DNA from: an uncultured Paracoccaceae bacterium | Lineage (GTDB): Bacteria; Pseudomonadota; Alphaproteobacteria; Rhodobacterales; Rhodobacteraceae | Direction: 5' to 3' | Length of the DNA stretch: 64,000 nt | NCBI GenBank assembly: GCA_937895435.1 | Contig: CALAXT010000042.1 | Coordinates: 46,716-110,715, forward strand | Shown here: positions 18,121 through 29,331 of the stretch, piece by piece | Position numbering within the stretch: position 1 is the stretch's first letter | Layout of the letters: each line of letters opens with the position of its first letter | The notes under the pieces: model-generated | The model's input: the letters and a program-made list of their open reading frames with translations, nothing else | The model's database searches: none | What the model was told of the DNA's origin: nothing | Program-made: the position numbers and the translations under genes

Positions 18121-19289
18121 CAGTTCGCTCCTGTCTTGGATTGCAGCGCGGGCAGCGGCAGATAGGGCATAACACCCTGACCATTTTCACCAGTTACCCC
18201 ATCAAGAATAACCTTGTTCATTTCGCCCAATACGCCTTCCATCGTTTCCAGATACATCCGCTTGCGGGTGACATCTGGCGCTTTAATATATTCTTCGTAC
18301 ACAGACGTGAAGCGGCTCGCCTCACCTTTGGCGTTGTTCACCACCTCGGCACGATAGGCCTCGGCCTGTTCCCCCAAAGCTGCAGCTTCCCCGCGGGCAC
18401 CGGCCAGAACCGTGTTGGCATAGGCATCCGCCTGCCGTTCCAAACGGTCGCGCTCCTGACGTGCGGCCTGCACTTCACGGAAGCTGTTGATAACCTCGGC
18501 AGGTGGATCAGCGCGATCAAAGTTGATCCGGATGACGCTGATACCAGCCTGATAGGTATTCAGCGTGGTTTGAATGGCTGCCTGCAAATCTTGCGCAATC
18601 GCACCCCGATCACGGTTCAGAATTGGCGACAGTTCTGAACGGGCGATGATGTCGCGCATCGCCGATTCGGCCACGGCCCGCACCGACTCGGTTGGATCTT
18701 GCAGGTTGAACAAATACTGCGCTGGGTCTGAGATGTTGTAGACAACCTGGAATTCGATATCCACGATTGCTTCATCACGCGTCAGCATAAGGCCCGAATC
18801 TTTTCGGCCTGCAGACCGCCCACCAATATCGGCGGTTCGTTCGCCCGTCACCTGCACTTTTTCAGCGGTGACAAAAGGCCAAGGGGCAAAGTTCAAACCG
18901 GGACTGCCGGTTTGGTAATAGCTGCCAAACAACAGCTCAACTGAGCGCTCTTCAGGCTTGACGGTGTAAAACGATGCAAATGTCCAAAGACCGGCTGCTA
19001 TCAGCGCACCAAGCCCCAGAGTGCGTGGGTTCAACAGGGGCGGTTCATCCCCGCCGCCACCAGAGTTTGGCCCGCGGGGCCCGCCGCTGCGTCCCCCCAT
19101 CAAAAGGCGCAGCTGTTCCTGGCCTTTTTTCATGATTTCTTCGATTTCCGGAATGGGTGCCGGGTCATTTGGCCTGCGGCCTCCCCGATTATCGCCACCG
19201 CGATTGTCGCCCCCACGGTTTCCATCTCCTCCGGAACCGTTGCCCCCTGATCCGCCACCGCCCCAGGGGCCGCCGTTACTGCCAGACAT
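18120..19289 (-). CDS. hflK: HflK, SPFH-domain subunit of the FtsH protease regulator
   Basis: A 389-residue protein. Residues 1-42 are Gly/Asn/Arg-rich (repeated GGDNRGGD units), followed by a Pro-rich part, a second Gly-rich stretch (GGRSGGPRGPNSGGGG), the membrane helix (LGLGALIAAGLWTFASFY, about 91-108) and the SPFH domain (VKPEERSVELLFGSYYQTG onward). The C-terminal helical region has QERDRLERQADAYANTVLAGARGEA. It pairs with HflC. GGGAAGA precedes the ATG. It lies 67 bp after gor. Confidence 0.95.
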   Translation of the reverse strand: MSGSNGGPWGGGGSGGNGSGGDGNRGGDNRGGDNRGGRRPNDPAPIPEIEEIMKKGQEQLRLLMGGRSGGPRGPNSGGGGDEPPLLNPRTLGLGALIAAGLWTFASFYTVKPEERSVELLFGSYYQTGSPGLNFAPWPFVTAEKVQVTGERTADIGGRSAGRKDSGLMLTRDEAIVDIEFQVVYNISDPAQYLFNLQDPTESVRAVAESAMRDIIARSELSPILNRDRGAIAQDLQAAIQTTLNTYQAGISVIRINFDRADPPAEVINSFREVQAARQERDRLERQADAYANTVLAGARGEAAALGEQAEAYRAEVVNNAKGEASRFTSVYEEYIKAPDVTRKRMYLETMEGVLGEMNKVILDGVTGENGQGVMPYLPLPALQSKTGAN

Positions 19290-19356
19290 TGCGTCTTCCC
19301 ATTCTTGTTGTGGTCATGTGTCTCAACCCGTTTAACTGGGCATTTGTCGTCAAATT

Positions 19357-20712
19357 TCAAGTCACCCGCGTCGGATTGCGCATTGTTACCAATTCTTCGG
19401 CCATTGTCGGATGCACGGCAACGGTGCGGTCAAAATCTTCCTTGGTGGCGCCCATCTTTACAGCAATCGCCACCAATTGGATCATTTCACCGGCCTGATC
19501 GCCAACAATGTGGCACCCAAGCACCCGGCGGGTCTGCCGACACACGACCAATTTCATCATCACCTGGTCGGCGCGCCCTGCAAATGCGCTGTGCATGGGG
19601 CGAAAGGTCGCGGTGTAAACTTCAATCGGGCCAAGGGCTGTGGCGGCCTCTTCGGTCAGCCCGATGCTGGCCAATTCGGGCCGGGTAAAGACGGCGCTGG
19701 CGATCAGATCGTGATCGGCTTTGGTTGGAATGCCGCGAAACACGGTATCAGCAAAGGCATGGCCTTCGCGGATCGCAACGGGTGTCAGGTTCACCCGATC
19801 GGTGGCATCGCCCACCGCAAAGATCGACGGAATCACGGTTTGCGAATAGTCATCAACCGGCACCGCGCCGTTTGGCCCAAGCGCAATGCCCAAAGCCTCA
19901 AGCCCCAGACCTTGGGTGTTGGGCCGCCGCCCTGTGGCATAAAGCACGGCATCAAAAACGGTCTGATCGCCCGTTGTGCTGTGCACCACCGTCCCATTTT
20001 CGCCCCGGCTCAGGCTGGCAACATCGGTCATCGTGCGCAGGTCAATGCCCTGTTCGACCATCGCACGGGCGACATGGCCGCGCGCTTCATCATCAAACCC
20101 GCGCAGAATTTGTGTGCCACGATAATATTGCGTGACCTGCACACCCAGCCCGGCCAAAACACAGGCAAATTCGCAGGCGATATACCCCCCACCCACGATC
20201 AATATCGTGCGCGGTAACTGCGCCATGTCAAAAATTTCGTTCGAGGTCATAACCTGTCCCTGAACGTGATCTGGCAGATCCGGCCAACCGCCAGTGGCCA
20301 CCAAAATATGGGCGGCTGTGATCTTTTGGCCATCGGCCAGCACGACCGTATGGGGATCAGCCAATGTGGCGCGGCTGTCAAAAACGGTAACGCCAGCGCG
20401 GGACAACGTGCCACGATACGCGGTTTCAAGCCGTTCAAGTTCCGCGCGCAGCTTTATTTGAAACCCAGGCCAGTCAAACCCACCCGCGCTGACCTGCCAG
20501 CCATAGGCCTGGGCGTCGGCCAACCCGCGGCCATGGCCTGCAGCAAAAACCATCAGCTTTTTGGGAACGCAGCCACGGATAACGCAAGTGCCACCCATGC
20601 GGCTTTCTTCGGCCAGCGCCACACGTGCTTGGCCTTCGCTGGCTGCAATTCGGGCTGCGCGCACACCGCCCGAACCCCCGCCAATCACAAAAAGGTCGTA
20701 ATCAAACGGCAT
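19357..20712 (-). CDS. gor: Glutathione-disulfide reductase
   Basis: A 451-residue FAD flavoprotein reducing GSSG with NADPH. FAD motif GGGSGG at 11-16, redox pair C43 and C48 in GGTCVIRGCVPKKL, NAD(P) motif IVGGGYIACEFA near 170, FAD-binding VGDATDRVNLTPVA near 300, and the catalytic HPTMAEE (His-Glu) near the C-terminus. I take the ATG giving MPFDYDLFVIG; it overlaps the end of rpiA by 11 bp. The rpiA-gor pair couples ribose-phosphate metabolism with NADPH-dependent thiol reduction in one transcript and is conserved in Rhodobacterales to my knowledge. Confidence 0.93.
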   Translation of the reverse strand: MPFDYDLFVIGGGSGGVRAARIAASEGQARVALAEESRMGGTCVIRGCVPKKLMVFAAGHGRGLADAQAYGWQVSAGGFDWPGFQIKLRAELERLETAYRGTLSRAGVTVFDSRATLADPHTVVLADGQKITAAHILVATGGWPDLPDHVQGQVMTSNEIFDMAQLPRTILIVGGGYIACEFACVLAGLGVQVTQYYRGTQILRGFDDEARGHVARAMVEQGIDLRTMTDVASLSRGENGTVVHSTTGDQTVFDAVLYATGRRPNTQGLGLEALGIALGPNGAVPVDDYSQTVIPSIFAVGDATDRVNLTPVAIREGHAFADTVFRGIPTKADHDLIASAVFTRPELASIGLTEEAATALGPIEVYTATFRPMHSAFAGRADQVMMKLVVCRQTRRVLGCHIVGDQAGEMIQLVAIAVKMGATKEDFDRTVAVHPTMAEELVTMRNPTRVT

Positions 20713-21451
20713 TATCAAACCCGTCGTCATCTTCGGTGCGTTCCACCAGTGTCACGTTCCCATCAACATGGCCGACAATCGCCAAATCGCACAGATCAAT
20801 GAACAACCCATTTTCGACCGTGCCCGGGATCTGATTGAGCAAAAGCGCCAAATGCCGCGGATCAGCGATCTGGCCCAGTTCAAGATCCAAAATATAGTTG
20901 CCCTCATCCGTCACAAACGGAACGTCATCGCGCAGGCGCAGGGTGATTTCGCGCCGTGCCACATCGAACTCTTCCAAAAGTTCTGCGATTTGGTCGCGGG
21001 TTGATTGCCAACCAAAGCGAATAACCTCAACGGGCAGGGGAAAGTCGCCCAGTTGCGCCACATGTTTGCCGGCATCAGCAATCACGATCATCCGGTCCGA
21101 GGCTGACGCCACGATTTTCTCGCGCAGCAACGCACCACCGCCGCCCTTGATCAGGTTCAGATCGCCATCAAATTCATCTGCGCCATCAATCGTCAGATCC
21201 AGCCAACCAGCCTCTTCCAGCGTCACGATTTCGATGCCTTCGGCGCGGGCCAAAACAGCGGTATGCTCAGAGGTGGGCACGCCCACAATTTGCAAACCCT
21301 CATCGCGGACCCGTCGCCCAAGGCAGCGCACCATCCATGCGGCGGTCGATCCGGTGCCAAGACCCAGTCGCATCCCGTCTTGGACAAAGGAGACTGCGCG
21401 CTCGGCCGCGGCCAGTTTTGCCGTATCGGCTGGCGAAAGATTGTCAGTCAT
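20702..21451 (-). CDS. rpiA: Ribose-5-phosphate isomerase A
   Basis: A 249-residue enzyme interconverting ribose-5-phosphate and ribulose-5-phosphate in the pentose phosphate pathway. Motifs: RLGLGTGSTAAWMV near 28-41, GVPTSEHTAVLARAEGI near 60, TIDGADEFDGDLNLIKGGGG near 87-106 (active-site Asp residues and the Lys), ALLREKIVA following. Length is normal, with a short acidic tail (TEDDDGFDNAV). First gene of the leftward run; gor overlaps its end by 11 bp. Confidence 0.95.
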   Translation of the reverse strand: MTDNLSPADTAKLAAAERAVSFVQDGMRLGLGTGSTAAWMVRCLGRRVRDEGLQIVGVPTSEHTAVLARAEGIEIVTLEEAGWLDLTIDGADEFDGDLNLIKGGGGALLREKIVASASDRMIVIADAGKHVAQLGDFPLPVEVIRFGWQSTRDQIAELLEEFDVARREITLRLRDDVPFVTDEGNYILDLELGQIADPRHLALLLNQIPGTVENGLFIDLCDLAIVGHVDGNVTLVERTEDDDGFDNAV

Positions 21452-21735
21452 GGGGTCTCCTGGCCCAGTGGGCGCACAGATAAAGGGTGGCAGAGGTTGA
21501 TATGCATCATACCAAGGTCTGATAGCGTCATTTGCCGCCCCAGTGCAACCAAGCGGCGGGGCTGCTGGGCTGTTTCGTACGGCATATTGTGTGCTTTTTG
21601 AAAAAGGCAGCGTGTCTGATCGGTGCGGTGTCGCTTTTTGCCAAGCTGTGTGGGGGCGGGCGGGCCAGTGTAGGGGTTAATCTGGGGCGCAGTCGTCTTA
21701 AGGCTTTCACCGCGTTGCCCCATCCATGAGGTCCC
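21452..21735. other. 284-bp divergent gap between rpiA and GST genes
   Basis: No convincing coding sequence: the frames on either strand start without ribosome sites and have no recognisable composition. It should hold the promoters of both divergent genes; I could not pick out a clear -35/-10 pair. No repeats or RNA gene seen. Confidence 0.5.
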
Positions 21736-22419
21736 ATGCTTACGCTTCATTTCGCCCCTGATAACGCGTCGCTGATCGTGCGGATGGCGTTGCTGGAGTT
21801 AGGCCTGCCATTTCAAACGGTGCTGGTCGATCGTTCGGTGCGCGCCCAAGACCACGCGGATTATCGGGCTTTGAATCCGGCCGGGTTGATCCCGGTTTTG
21901 GAAACGCCAGAGGGGCCACTGTTTGAAACTGGTGCGATCCTTCTGTGGTTGGTGGATCAGTTTGGCCAAATCGGCCCACAGCTTGGGCAGCCCAGTCGGG
22001 CAGATTTTTTGAAATGGCTGTTTTTTCTGTCAAACACTGTGCATGCCGACCTGCGGCAGGTATTTTACCCCGATCAATATGTGCCCCAAACTGCAAAAAC
22101 TGCGCATCACGGGCTGATCACGGCGCGGCTTATACGCCATTTTTCGGTACTTGATCCGGTGGTTGCCGCGCGGCCTGATCTGTTTGGTCCCGGCATGGCG
22201 TTATCGATTTATCTGCTGGTTCTGGCCCGCTGGGCGCGCCTTTACCCCACAGATGGCCCGGTTTGGCTGCAGTTAGACACGTTTCCCGCGCTGGCCCGAC
22301 TGGCTGCGACGTGTGATGGGCGCACGGCGGTGCGTGCGGCAGCACAGGCCGAGGGCATTGGCCCGTCGCTCTTTCTGATCCCGTCACCTTGCAACCCGAC
22401 ATTGGGCAGTGTTCTTTAG
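21736..22419 (+). CDS. Glutathione S-transferase family protein
   Basis: A 227-residue protein with an N-terminal thioredoxin fold (LHFAPDNASLIVRMALLELG; Ser12 in the position often used for glutathione activation), the cis-Pro segment NPAGLIPVLET (about 47-57), the gamma-glutamyl binding FETGAILLWL, and an alpha-helical C-terminal domain. Substrate unknown. It is six bases from the start of sdaA, suggesting one transcript, though no metabolic link is obvious. Confidence 0.88.
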   Translation: MLTLHFAPDNASLIVRMALLELGLPFQTVLVDRSVRAQDHADYRALNPAGLIPVLETPEGPLFETGAILLWLVDQFGQIGPQLGQPSRADFLKWLFFLSNTVHADLRQVFYPDQYVPQTAKTAHHGLITARLIRHFSVLDPVVAARPDLFGPGMALSIYLLVLARWARLYPTDGPVWLQLDTFPALARLAATCDGRTAVRAAAQAEGIGPSLFLIPSPCNPTLGSVL

Positions 22420-22425
22420 GAATTT

Positions 22426-23808
22426 ATGATGTTTTTGTCTGTTTTTGATATGTTTAAGGTCGGGATTGGTCCGTCATCCAGCCACACGATGGGGCCGATG
22501 GTGGCCGCAGGGCGTTTTTTGGATTTGCTGCGCGCCAGTCCGTTTCAGACCAAAGGCCTGCGTGCGTCGTTGCATGGCAGCTTGGCCTTTACCGGGGTGG
22601 GGCATGCCAGTGACCGTGCTTTGATTCTAGGTCTGGCAGGGTTTTTGCCGCAAACCTACGACCCTGAACTGGCCGACGCCGCCCTGGCAACCATTCGCCG
22701 CGACCGCGTGATTGCGGCCCCTGGTTTGGGTGATCTGGGCTTTGATCCCAATGCAGATTTGGTTTTTGACTATGGCCCCCCACTGCCCGGCCATGCCAAT
22801 GGCATGATTTTTTGCGCGACCGATGCGCAGGGTGATGTGATTTTGCAAGAGACCTATTATTCCATCGGTGGTGGCTTTGTTCTTAGCGCGGCAGAATTGG
22901 ACAGCGCTGGGGCCACCCCCCTGTCAGGTGGGGCGGTCGTGCCTTATCCGTTTGAAAATGCCACACAGATGTTGGAAATGGCGCGTCACTCAGGGCTGAC
23001 GATTGCCCAGATGAAACGCGCCAATGAATTGGCCCGCACCGATGGGGCCACGCTTTCGGCCGGGTTGGCGCGGATTTGGCAGGTTATGAAAGATTGCATT
23101 GATCGGGGGCTAGAGGGGCAGGGGATTTTGCCCGGCGGGCTAAAGGTGCGGCGGCGGGCGCAGGCGATCCATGCGGCGCTTATGGCCGAGCGTGGCACCA
23201 ATCAGGCCGCCCCTCATACAATTAATGATTGGATGTCGGCCTATGCTATGGCGGTCAACGAAGAAAACGCCGCAGGCGGGCAAGTGGTGACTGCGCCCAC
23301 CAACGGGGCGGCGGGGGTTGTGCCGGCGGTGCTGCGCTATTGGTTGGATCATGTGCCGGGGGCGCACATCGGCGGGGTTGAGGATTTTTTGCTGACTGCA
23401 GCCGCAATCGGTGGACTTGTTAAACACAACGCCTCAATCTCGGGGGCTGAATGCGGCTGCCAGGCCGAGGTTGGATCAGCTGCCGCGATGGCTGCGGCTG
23501 GGTTTGCGGCGGTGATGGGCGGCAGCCCGGAACAGATTGAAAATGCGGCTGAAATTGCATTGGAACATCACTTGGGCATGACCTGTGACCCGGTGCGTGG
23601 ATTGGTTCAGGTGCCGTGTATTGAACGCAACGGCTTGGGCGCGATTAAGGCGGTTTCTGCAGCCAGTCTGGCGCTGCGCGGTGATGGCCAGCATCTGGTT
23701 TCTCTGGATGTCTGCATTGAAACCATGCGTCAGACAGGTGCTGACATGAGCGTGCGCTACAAGGAAACCTCGCTTGGAGGGTTGGCGGTAAATGTCCCCA
23801 ATTGCTGA
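22426..23808 (+). CDS. sdaA: L-serine ammonia-lyase (single-chain, iron-sulfur)
   Basis: A 460-residue enzyme converting L-serine to pyruvate and ammonia with a 4Fe-4S cluster. The family start [19 protein letters not shown] is present at about 7-25. Cluster cysteines are in [10 protein letters not shown] (about 344-353) and [14 protein letters not shown] (about 385-398). [15 protein letters not shown] and [11 protein letters not shown] are further landmarks. Two tandem ATG codons (22426 and 22429) are possible. An EamA-type carrier begins 42 bp downstream and may be cotranscribed, possibly moving an amino acid-related compound; that is inference. Confidence 0.95.
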   Translation: MMFLSVFDMFKVGIGPSSSHTMGPMVAAGRFLDLLRASPFQTKGLRASLHGSLAFTGVGHASDRALILGLAGFLPQTYDPELADAALATIRRDRVIAAPGLGDLGFDPNADLVFDYGPPLPGHANGMIFCATDAQGDVILQETYYSIGGGFVLSAAELDSAGATPLSGGAVVPYPFENATQMLEMARHSGLTIAQMKRANELARTDGATLSAGLARIWQVMKDCIDRGLEGQGILPGGLKVRRRAQAIHAALMAERGTNQAAPHTINDWMSAYAMAVNEENAAGGQVVTAPTNGAAGVVPAVLRYWLDHVPGAHIGGVEDFLLTAAAIGGLVKHNASISGAECGCQAEVGSAAAMAAAGFAAVMGGSPEQIENAAEIALEHHLGMTCDPVRGLVQVPCIERNGLGAIKAVSAASLALRGDGQHLVSLDVCIETMRQTGADMSVRYKETSLGGLAVNVPNC

Positions 23809-23850
23809 TCCCAATTCCTGTTTGATCGCTGCGTTGGCACGGTGGCTGTG

Positions 23851-24777
23851 ATGGCCCAACCAGATCGGATTTTGCCCGGTGTCGCGATGATGATCGGCTT
23901 TTGCGCGATTGCGCCATTGATTGATGTTTGCGCGAAACTGGCAACAGATGCGATTCCCGCAGCCCAGGTGACGCTGGCGCGTTTTGCGGTGCAGGGCGCA
24001 GTGATGGTGCCGATCATGCTGGCGTTGCGGCTGTCATGGGCGCTGTCACGGCATGCGCTTTGGCTGACATTTCTGCGCGCGCTGGTGCTTATTGCATCGA
24101 CCTTTACCTTTATTTCAGCGGTGCATGTGATGCCAATTGCCGATGCGCTGGCCATCGCTTTTGTAGAGCCGTTTATCATTTTGCTGGTGGGTAAATTCTT
24201 TATGGCCGAACAGGTTGGGCCACGCCGTTTGGGGGCGGCGGTGGTTGGGTTTGGTGGGGCGTTGATGGTGATTCAACCAAGCTTTGCCGCCTATGGTCTG
24301 GCGGCGCTCTTTCCGTTGGGCACGGCGGTCAGCTTTGCGTTTTATATACTGATCACGCGACAATTGTCGCGCCTGTCGCATCCGATTGCCATGCAAACCC
24401 ACACCGCAACCTTTGCCACGGTTTTGTTGTTGCCAATTTTGTGGTTGTCAGATGGCAGTGCTGTGGATTGGCTGGACCCTGTTTGGCCGCAGGGCATTTT
24501 TTGGCTGTGGCTGGTGGGCGTTGGGGTTGCGGCCGCAGTGTCGCATATGTTCATCACCTATGCGCTGCAATATGCGCCCTCATCGACTTTGGCACCGCTG
24601 CATTATCTGGAAATCGTCAGTGCGGTTGCGCTGGGTTATCTGGTTTTTGGCGATTTTCCGGATGCCATGACATGGGCCGGCATTGTGGTGATCTGTGCCT
24701 CGGGGCTGTATGTCATTTATCGCGAACGGGTCACGCTGAACGCCGTTCGGGCCACCGTGCCGCCATTGGTCCATTAA
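23851..24777 (+). CDS. EamA/DMT family transporter (10 membrane helices)
   Basis: A 308-residue carrier with two EamA repeats of about five helices each. The first repeat ends with IADALAIAFVEPFIILLVGKF and the second with LAPLHYLEIVSAVALGYLVFGD, the conserved pattern in which the fourth helix of each repeat is followed by a fifth ending in the export motif. Members export metabolites such as amino acids or riboflavin-like compounds; substrate unknown. The last 47 bp overlap the 3' end of the convergent thiN gene, an unusually long overlap. Confidence 0.85.
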   Translation: MAQPDRILPGVAMMIGFCAIAPLIDVCAKLATDAIPAAQVTLARFAVQGAVMVPIMLALRLSWALSRHALWLTFLRALVLIASTFTFISAVHVMPIADALAIAFVEPFIILLVGKFFMAEQVGPRRLGAAVVGFGGALMVIQPSFAAYGLAALFPLGTAVSFAFYILITRQLSRLSHPIAMQTHTATFATVLLLPILWLSDGSAVDWLDPVWPQGIFWLWLVGVGVAAAVSHMFITYALQYAPSSTLAPLHYLEIVSAVALGYLVFGDFPDAMTWAGIVVICASGLYVIYRERVTLNAVRATVPPLVH

Positions 24778-25429
24778 GCGCTGTCAGTGCAGAGCGCAGC
24801 GCGCGTTTTGGCAAAATCACCAGCAGATTGGGGGCATCACAGCTCAGATCGACCTGCAGGGCGTTGGTTTCGTTTGACGTGCCGATTTGGCCATCAGGCG
24901 CAAGATCAAGCCCGTCTAACGGCCAGCGCAAACCCGCCGAACATGCCCGCCCCCGTCCCATGGGAAACAGCGAAAACCGCGTGCCAATGGGCAAGCGCAG
25001 CGTAAGATGTGGGGGGGCCAGAAAACACAGATCCGTTTGGCCCAATAAAATGCAGCGTTGCCACGGATGTGCCGTCAGCGCGTGAAAGGCTGCCAGCGCA
25101 TGATCCATCGCGGGGCCTGAAAACCCGACCGCCAGTATAAATTCGACGGCAACAGAGCGCAGCGCTTTGGAAAAATCGGTGGTGTCTTGTTCGGCAATCG
25201 AATGCAGCTGGTTGGGTGGGATTTGCGCGCGGGTGGCGGGGGTGATCGAATCCATATCGCCCAGAACACAATCGGGCTGATAGCCCAAAGCCAGCACGCG
25301 ATTTGCGCCGCCATCAACGGCCACAATATCAGGGGCCAGCCCCAGTGCTTGGGCCAAAAGCGGCCGTGTCAGATGCCCGGCCCCCACAAGCGTTGCACCG
25401 CGTGTTGATGTGAAAAGCGGTGCCGTCAT
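24731..25429 (-). CDS. thiN: Thiamine pyrophosphokinase
   Basis: A 232-residue kinase making thiamine diphosphate from thiamine and ATP. Motifs: VAVDGGANRVLALG near 37-50, PDCVLGDMDSI near 53-63, EQDTTDFSKAL near 81-91, and GFSGPAMDHALAAFHAL near 104-120. The start is ATG 25429 (TAPLFTS); the frame extends 29 codons upstream without a ribosome site. No thiamine (THI-box) riboswitch is visible ahead of it. The 3' end overlaps the convergent EamA gene by 47 bp. Confidence 0.9.
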   Translation of the reverse strand: MTAPLFTSTRGATLVGAGHLTRPLLAQALGLAPDIVAVDGGANRVLALGYQPDCVLGDMDSITPATRAQIPPNQLHSIAEQDTTDFSKALRSVAVEFILAVGFSGPAMDHALAAFHALTAHPWQRCILLGQTDLCFLAPPHLTLRLPIGTRFSLFPMGRGRACSAGLRWPLDGLDLAPDGQIGTSNETNALQVDLSCDAPNLLVILPKRALRSALTALNGPMAARWPERRSA

Positions 25430-25571
25430 GCCACAAAGTCCGGGATGCGGGCGCACAAACACGGCCCCAGTTGCCTGATTTTGGTCATTTTTATACCATT
25501 TGTTAACCAAATACATGATGCATCATGTTAGAGTCTGGTGGGTGTTGCAGCGAAGTCAAAGGTGCATGAGC

Positions 25572-26966
<1,395 letters not shown>

Positions 26967-26988
26967 CCCCGGCCAAGTGGTCGCCGCC

Positions 26989-27255
26989 CTAAGGTTTTGG
27001 CGGCGATTGGTCTGTTGTGTTTGTGGCGCTGGCGTTGCTGTCCTCAGTGGGGGCAGTTTGACCCACACCCAGAAACACCCGCCGAAATGGCAGCGCCCAA
27101 ATCACACCCAAAGCAATATAGATGAACAGCTCAACCAAGATCGGTGGCCGCTCAAGCCAATTTACCAAGCTGATCGCAACCACGATGTAGAGCGGCAGCC
27201 CGATCAGCAAGATCACCAATGACCAGCGCCGCCGCGCTTTATAAGAAAGACCCAT
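26989..27255 (-). CDS. DUF2842 two-helix membrane protein
   Basis: An 88-residue protein with helices at about 11-33 (WSLVILLIGLPLYIVVAISL) and 40-58 (ILVELFIYIALGVIWALPF), then PFRRVFLGVGQ, the DUF2842 signature, and a polar tail rich in Thr/Ser/Asn. The start at ATG 27255 (GLSYKARRRW) is family-typical; the frame is open for 24 codons upstream, inside the end of purA. It begins 5 bp after the purA stop, so the two are cotranscribed. Function unknown. Confidence 0.85.
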   Translation of the reverse strand: MGLSYKARRRWSLVILLIGLPLYIVVAISLVNWLERPPILVELFIYIALGVIWALPFRRVFLGVGQTAPTEDSNASATNTTDQSPPKP

Positions 27256-27259
27256 CTGC

Positions 27260-28552
27260 TCAGCCCGCAAACGGATCAGTGACGAGAATTGTATCATCAC
27301 GCTCGGGCGAGGTAGACAAAAGCGCAACGGGGCATTGGATCAGTTCTTCAATGCGGCGCACGTATTTGATGGCTGCCGCTGGTAAATCGGCCCAACTGCG
27401 TGCCCCGGCGGTGGTCTCATGCCAACCGGGCAGGGTTTCGTAAATCGGCGTCACGCGGGCCTGCGCGTCGGCGGCGGTGGGCAGATAATCCAACCGCTGT
27501 CCATCCAGCTCATACCCTGTGCAGATCTGCAATTCTTCAAACCCGTCCAGAACATCCAGCTTGGTCAGGGCGATGCCCGATACACCCGACGTGGCGCAGG
27601 TTTGGCGCACCAAAACCGCATCAAACCAACCACAGCGCCGCTTGCGCCCGGTCACGGTGCCAAATTCATGGCCCCGCTCGCCCAGACGTTGGCCGGTTTC
27701 ATCGTGCAATTCGGTTGGAAACGGCCCCTCGCCGACGCGAGTGGTATAAGCTTTTACAATTCCAAGCACGAAATCAATCGACGTTGGCCCAAGCCCTGTG
27801 CCCGTGGCAGCCATGCCCGCCAGCGTGTTTGACGACGTAACAAATGGATAGGTGCCAAAATCAACATCAAGCAGCGCGCCCTGCGCCCCTTCAAACAATA
27901 TGCGCTTACCTGCGCGCCGCGCCTCGGTCAGCACTTTCCACACGGGGGCTGCAAAGGGCAGGATCTTGGGCGCGATTTCGTTGAGCACATCCAAAAGCTG
28001 GGCGCGGTCAATGGGGGGTAACCCCAGTCCGCGGCGTAGCGCATCATGGTGGCTTAGCAGCCGATCAACGCGCTGGGTCAGCGTGGCAGGATCGCCCAAA
28101 TCAGCCACGCGCACGCTGCGCCGACCAACCTTATCTTCATAAGCGGGGCCAATCCCGCGGCCAGTGGTGCCGATCTTGGCTACTGAGTTCACAGATTCGC
28201 GGGCGCGATCCAACTCACCGTGCAGGGGGAGGATCAGCGGGGTGTTTTCTGCAATCAGCAGGTTTTCTGGGGTGGCTGTAACGCCCTGCGCGGCCAGCCG
28301 CTCAATCTCGGCCAAAAGCGCCCAAGGATCGAGCACGACGCCGTTCCCAATTACCGACAGCTTGCCGCCCCGCACAATGCCCGATGGCAGTAACGACAGC
28401 TTATAGGTCACGCCATCGATCACCAGAGTGTGGCCCGCGTTGTGACCACCTTGGAAACGCGCAATCACATCCGCGCGTTCCGAGAGCCAATCAACGATCT
28501 TGCCCTTACCCTCGTCGCCCCACTGTCCGCCGACTACGACAACATTGGCCAT
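27260..28552 (-). CDS. purA: Adenylosuccinate synthetase
   Basis: A 430-residue GTP-dependent enzyme making adenylosuccinate from IMP and aspartate in AMP synthesis. Motifs: [16 protein letters not shown] at 6-21 (GTP loop and catalytic Asp), [12 protein letters not shown] near 38-49 (catalytic His), [14 protein letters not shown] near 128-141, and the GTP-specificity TKLD near 325. ATG 28552 is preceded by AAGGAAGG; the 88-codon upstream extension of the frame is not coding. DUF2842 follows. The upstream 180 bp is shared with divergent secG. Confidence 0.96.
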   Translation of the reverse strand: MANVVVVGGQWGDEGKGKIVDWLSERADVIARFQGGHNAGHTLVIDGVTYKLSLLPSGIVRGGKLSVIGNGVVLDPWALLAEIERLAAQGVTATPENLLIAENTPLILPLHGELDRARESVNSVAKIGTTGRGIGPAYEDKVGRRSVRVADLGDPATLTQRVDRLLSHHDALRRGLGLPPIDRAQLLDVLNEIAPKILPFAAPVWKVLTEARRAGKRILFEGAQGALLDVDFGTYPFVTSSNTLAGMAATGTGLGPTSIDFVLGIVKAYTTRVGEGPFPTELHDETGQRLGERGHEFGTVTGRKRRCGWFDAVLVRQTCATSGVSGIALTKLDVLDGFEELQICTGYELDGQRLDYLPTAADAQARVTPIYETLPGWHETTAGARSWADLPAAAIKYVRRIEELIQCPVALLSTSPERDDTILVTDPFAG

Positions 28553-28732
28553 CAGATATGCCTTCCTTCGAAAATTACCGCCTGCGTATAGCCGTGTTGC
28601 GCGCGCGGGGGAACAGGCAAATGCAGATGATGGCATCGGTTTGCGCGGCGGCTGGGGGCGATGGCATGCTGTTTGGGGCGGTTTTGGCTTGCGGCAGGGC
28701 GGGCTTGCGCCTAGATACCCAAGGAAATCAAA

Positions 28733-29113
28733 GTGGATCTGCGTCCCATGGAAAACATCATTCTGGTCATTCATCTTATTCTGGCTCTTGGCCTGATTGG
28801 GATCGTTTTGTTGCAACGCTCAGAGGGCGGCGGCTTGGGAATGGGCAGCAGCGGTGGTGGGGGCGGTGCGATGACAGGCCGTCAGGCTGCAACAGCGCTG
28901 GGCAAGGTGACGTGGGCCTTTGCCATTGGTTTTTTTATCACGTCAATTTCTTTGGTGGTGATTGCACAGCAAAATTCGGTGAGCAGCTCGGTGCTGGATA
29001 CCGCGCCGCTTGACGCACCCGCGGCCCCAGCCATTCCTGGCTTGCCGCTTGGGGGCGATTTGTTGGCCCCTGCGCCTGTTGATGCGCCCGCCACACCTCC
29101 GCGCGCCAACTAG
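28733..29113 (+). CDS. secG: Preprotein translocase subunit SecG
   Basis: A 121-126 residue inner-membrane subunit of the SecYEG channel. Two helices: about 7-25 ([19 protein letters not shown]) and 57-80 ([20 protein letters not shown]), separated by the family's [17 protein letters not shown] Pro/Ala-rich tail follows, as in other Rhodobacterales. The start is ambiguous: GTG 28733 has AAGGA seven bases upstream, whereas the ATG at 28748 (MENIIL) matches where homologues usually begin. First of a long rightward set with pyrG. Confidence 0.92.
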   Translation: MDLRPMENIILVIHLILALGLIGIVLLQRSEGGGLGMGSSGGGGGAMTGRQAATALGKVTWAFAIGFFITSISLVVIAQQNSVSSSVLDTAPLDAPAAPAIPGLPLGGDLLAPAPVDAPATPPRAN

Positions 29114-29331
29114 GGGGTGTGGGGCATCCGCCCTTGCGTTTATTGGTGCTAAAACGAGGGTTGCCCTACAACAGTTTGCTAAAACTTTGTGGCATCAAAC
29201 ATCATGTTGCGGTTTGGTTGCACCCGACAGCTTTCTACATTACGGTCCAATTCCCGTGAGAGAGCGATTCTGACGCGCCTGTCGCATGATCAAAACAGGC
29301 CGTTTGGGCCGAATTCACGGGGGCTCCTCCT
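29114..29331 (+). other. 218-bp gap between secG and pyrG
   Basis: No gene or RNA seen. Before the pyrG ATG stands CTCCTCCT instead of a purine-rich ribosome site, so pyrG initiation is not explained by a normal Shine-Dalgarno match. AATTCCCGTGAG (about 29249) and GAATTCACGGGGG (about 29311) are partly complementary and could fold the leader. Confidence 0.4.

Noticed and set aside
21448..21750. 100-codon frame in the rpiA-GST gap
   Set aside because: No ribosome site, no recognisable motifs; Pro/Thr/Gln/Arg-rich composition unlike real genes here.
24731..25565. Thiamine riboswitch for thiN
   Set aside because: No THI-box core could be found in the region upstream of the thiN start.
28553..28816. 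88-codon N-terminal extension of purA
   Set aside because: Upstream residues lack family similarity and the strong AAGGAAGG sits just before the internal ATG giving the standard PurA start.
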